The notes under the pieces were generated by a model. That model made no database searches. It saw only the letters and a program-made list of their open reading frames with translations, and was not told the origin of the DNA. Position numbers and translations under genes: made by a program. DNA of 20,690 bases from JBPCIX01 sp051005875. Its GTDB lineage: Bacteria; Actinomycetota; CADDZG01; JAHWKV01. The stretch is from assembly GCA_051005875.1 (NCBI GenBank), contig JBPCIX010000015.1, forward strand, positions 1 through 20,690, given 5' to 3'. Below, piece by piece: positions 20,549 through 20,690 of this stretch (its first letter is position 1; every line of letters starts with the position of its first letter).

Positions 20549-20690
20549 TTACCCGGCCGGTTCGCCGGGGAATGGAGTGGTTTCCCGAGTATCCGACGCC
20601 TTGCGCCAATGGAGGACGAAGATGGCGCCCGCTCCGGCGGCCAGCAATAAGCCGGGAATCAGCTGAATCCAGCCCTGCGCCCGCTCAGAG
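20549..20690 (-). CDS. C-terminal end of an unidentified membrane protein (cut by window edge)
   Basis: The minus strand enters at the right edge with 46 codons to a TAA at 20551-20549: SERAQGWIQLIPGLLLAAGA, then GAIFVLHWRKASDTRETTPF and PGEPAG. It has one hydrophobic segment (IQLIPGLLLAAGAGAIFVL) followed by a basic and then polar, Pro/Gly-rich tail, the usual end of a membrane protein. It lies upstream of recA in the same direction; in other actinobacteria this side of recA holds ftsK, pgsA and cinA, but the fragment does not identify any of these. The last codons form a CCCGGC/GCCGGG hairpin (20552-20569) without a T-run. Confidence 0.6.
   Translation of the reverse strand, partial: SERAQGWIQLIPGLLLAAGAGAIFVLHWRKASDTRETTPFPGEPAG

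Noticed and set aside
20513..20650. A 45-codon frame starting in an ATGA overlap with the small hydrophobic peptide
   Set aside because: It is polar, has no family look and is antisense to the better supported C-terminus of a membrane protein on the minus strand.
1..20690. CRISPR array, insertion sequence, prophage or attachment site
   Set aside because: No regularly spaced repeats, transposase or integrase reading frames were seen. The single tRNA gene has no flanking duplicate of its 3' end in the window.

Overview
The window looks like a chromosomal segment from a member of the Actinomycetota, probably a deep or uncultured lineage rather than a classical actinomycete. The basis is gene order: recA-recX, miaB-miaA-dapF-hflX, lexA, a LysM protein, nrdJ and nrdR lie together in the arrangement familiar from Streptomyces and Mycobacterium. 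Supporting signs are LexA boxes of the GAAC-N4-GTTC type, a RecA intein resembling that of Mycobacterium leprae, many TTG and GTG starts, and a probable leaderless gene. RNase Y and an LL-diaminopimelate aminotransferase argue against a typical Streptomyces or Mycobacterium. Both are inferences; no phylogeny was run.

Left part (1-2500): accessory and regulatory genes. Two PadR-family regulators are divergent and share a 75-85 bp control region with a palindromic operator and back-to-back -35 elements. The right-hand PadR overlaps a HAAS-type membrane protein, a common pairing. A terminator follows, then a secreted, membrane-anchored protein with an NTR/TIMP-like look, a possible 40-residue lipoprotein and a tRNA-Gly(GCC).

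Nucleotide metabolism (2540-7080, minus strand): nrdJ (B12-dependent ribonucleotide reductase), nrdR (its repressor), dut and a divergent PAP2 phosphatase. Two NrdR boxes sit upstream of nrdJ at a centre spacing of three helical turns, next to a perfect TATAAT -10 element.

SOS hub (7106-8211): lexA is divergent from a small LysM membrane protein, the position of the SOS division inhibitors YneA and Rv2719c. Two LexA boxes lie between them, one exactly in the spacer of the LysM promoter. recA, at the right end, carries a third box. The recA reading frame is interrupted by a 360-residue LAGLIDADG intein at the L2 loop.

Long minus-strand operon (17065 down to 8195): rny, ABC exporter ATPase, ABC-2 permease, miaB, miaA, dapF, dapL, hflX. 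Neighbours overlap or lie within about 40 bases, which suggests translational coupling. hflX runs 17 bases into the 3' end of lexA.

The most unusual element is the roughly 200-base gap between recX and rny. It has a near-consensus promoter, a transcript whose 5' end can pair with its 3' end through 10 perfect base pairs, and an intrinsic terminator just before the rny ribosome binding site. It is either a stand-alone structured small RNA or an attenuating leader for RNase Y. Other oddities are a serine at the expected second catalytic cysteine of DapF, exact tandem duplications of 16 bp (start of miaB) and 14 bp (upstream of rny), 20-bp direct repeats between nrdJ and nrdR, and a possible 38-residue membrane peptide divergent from recA.
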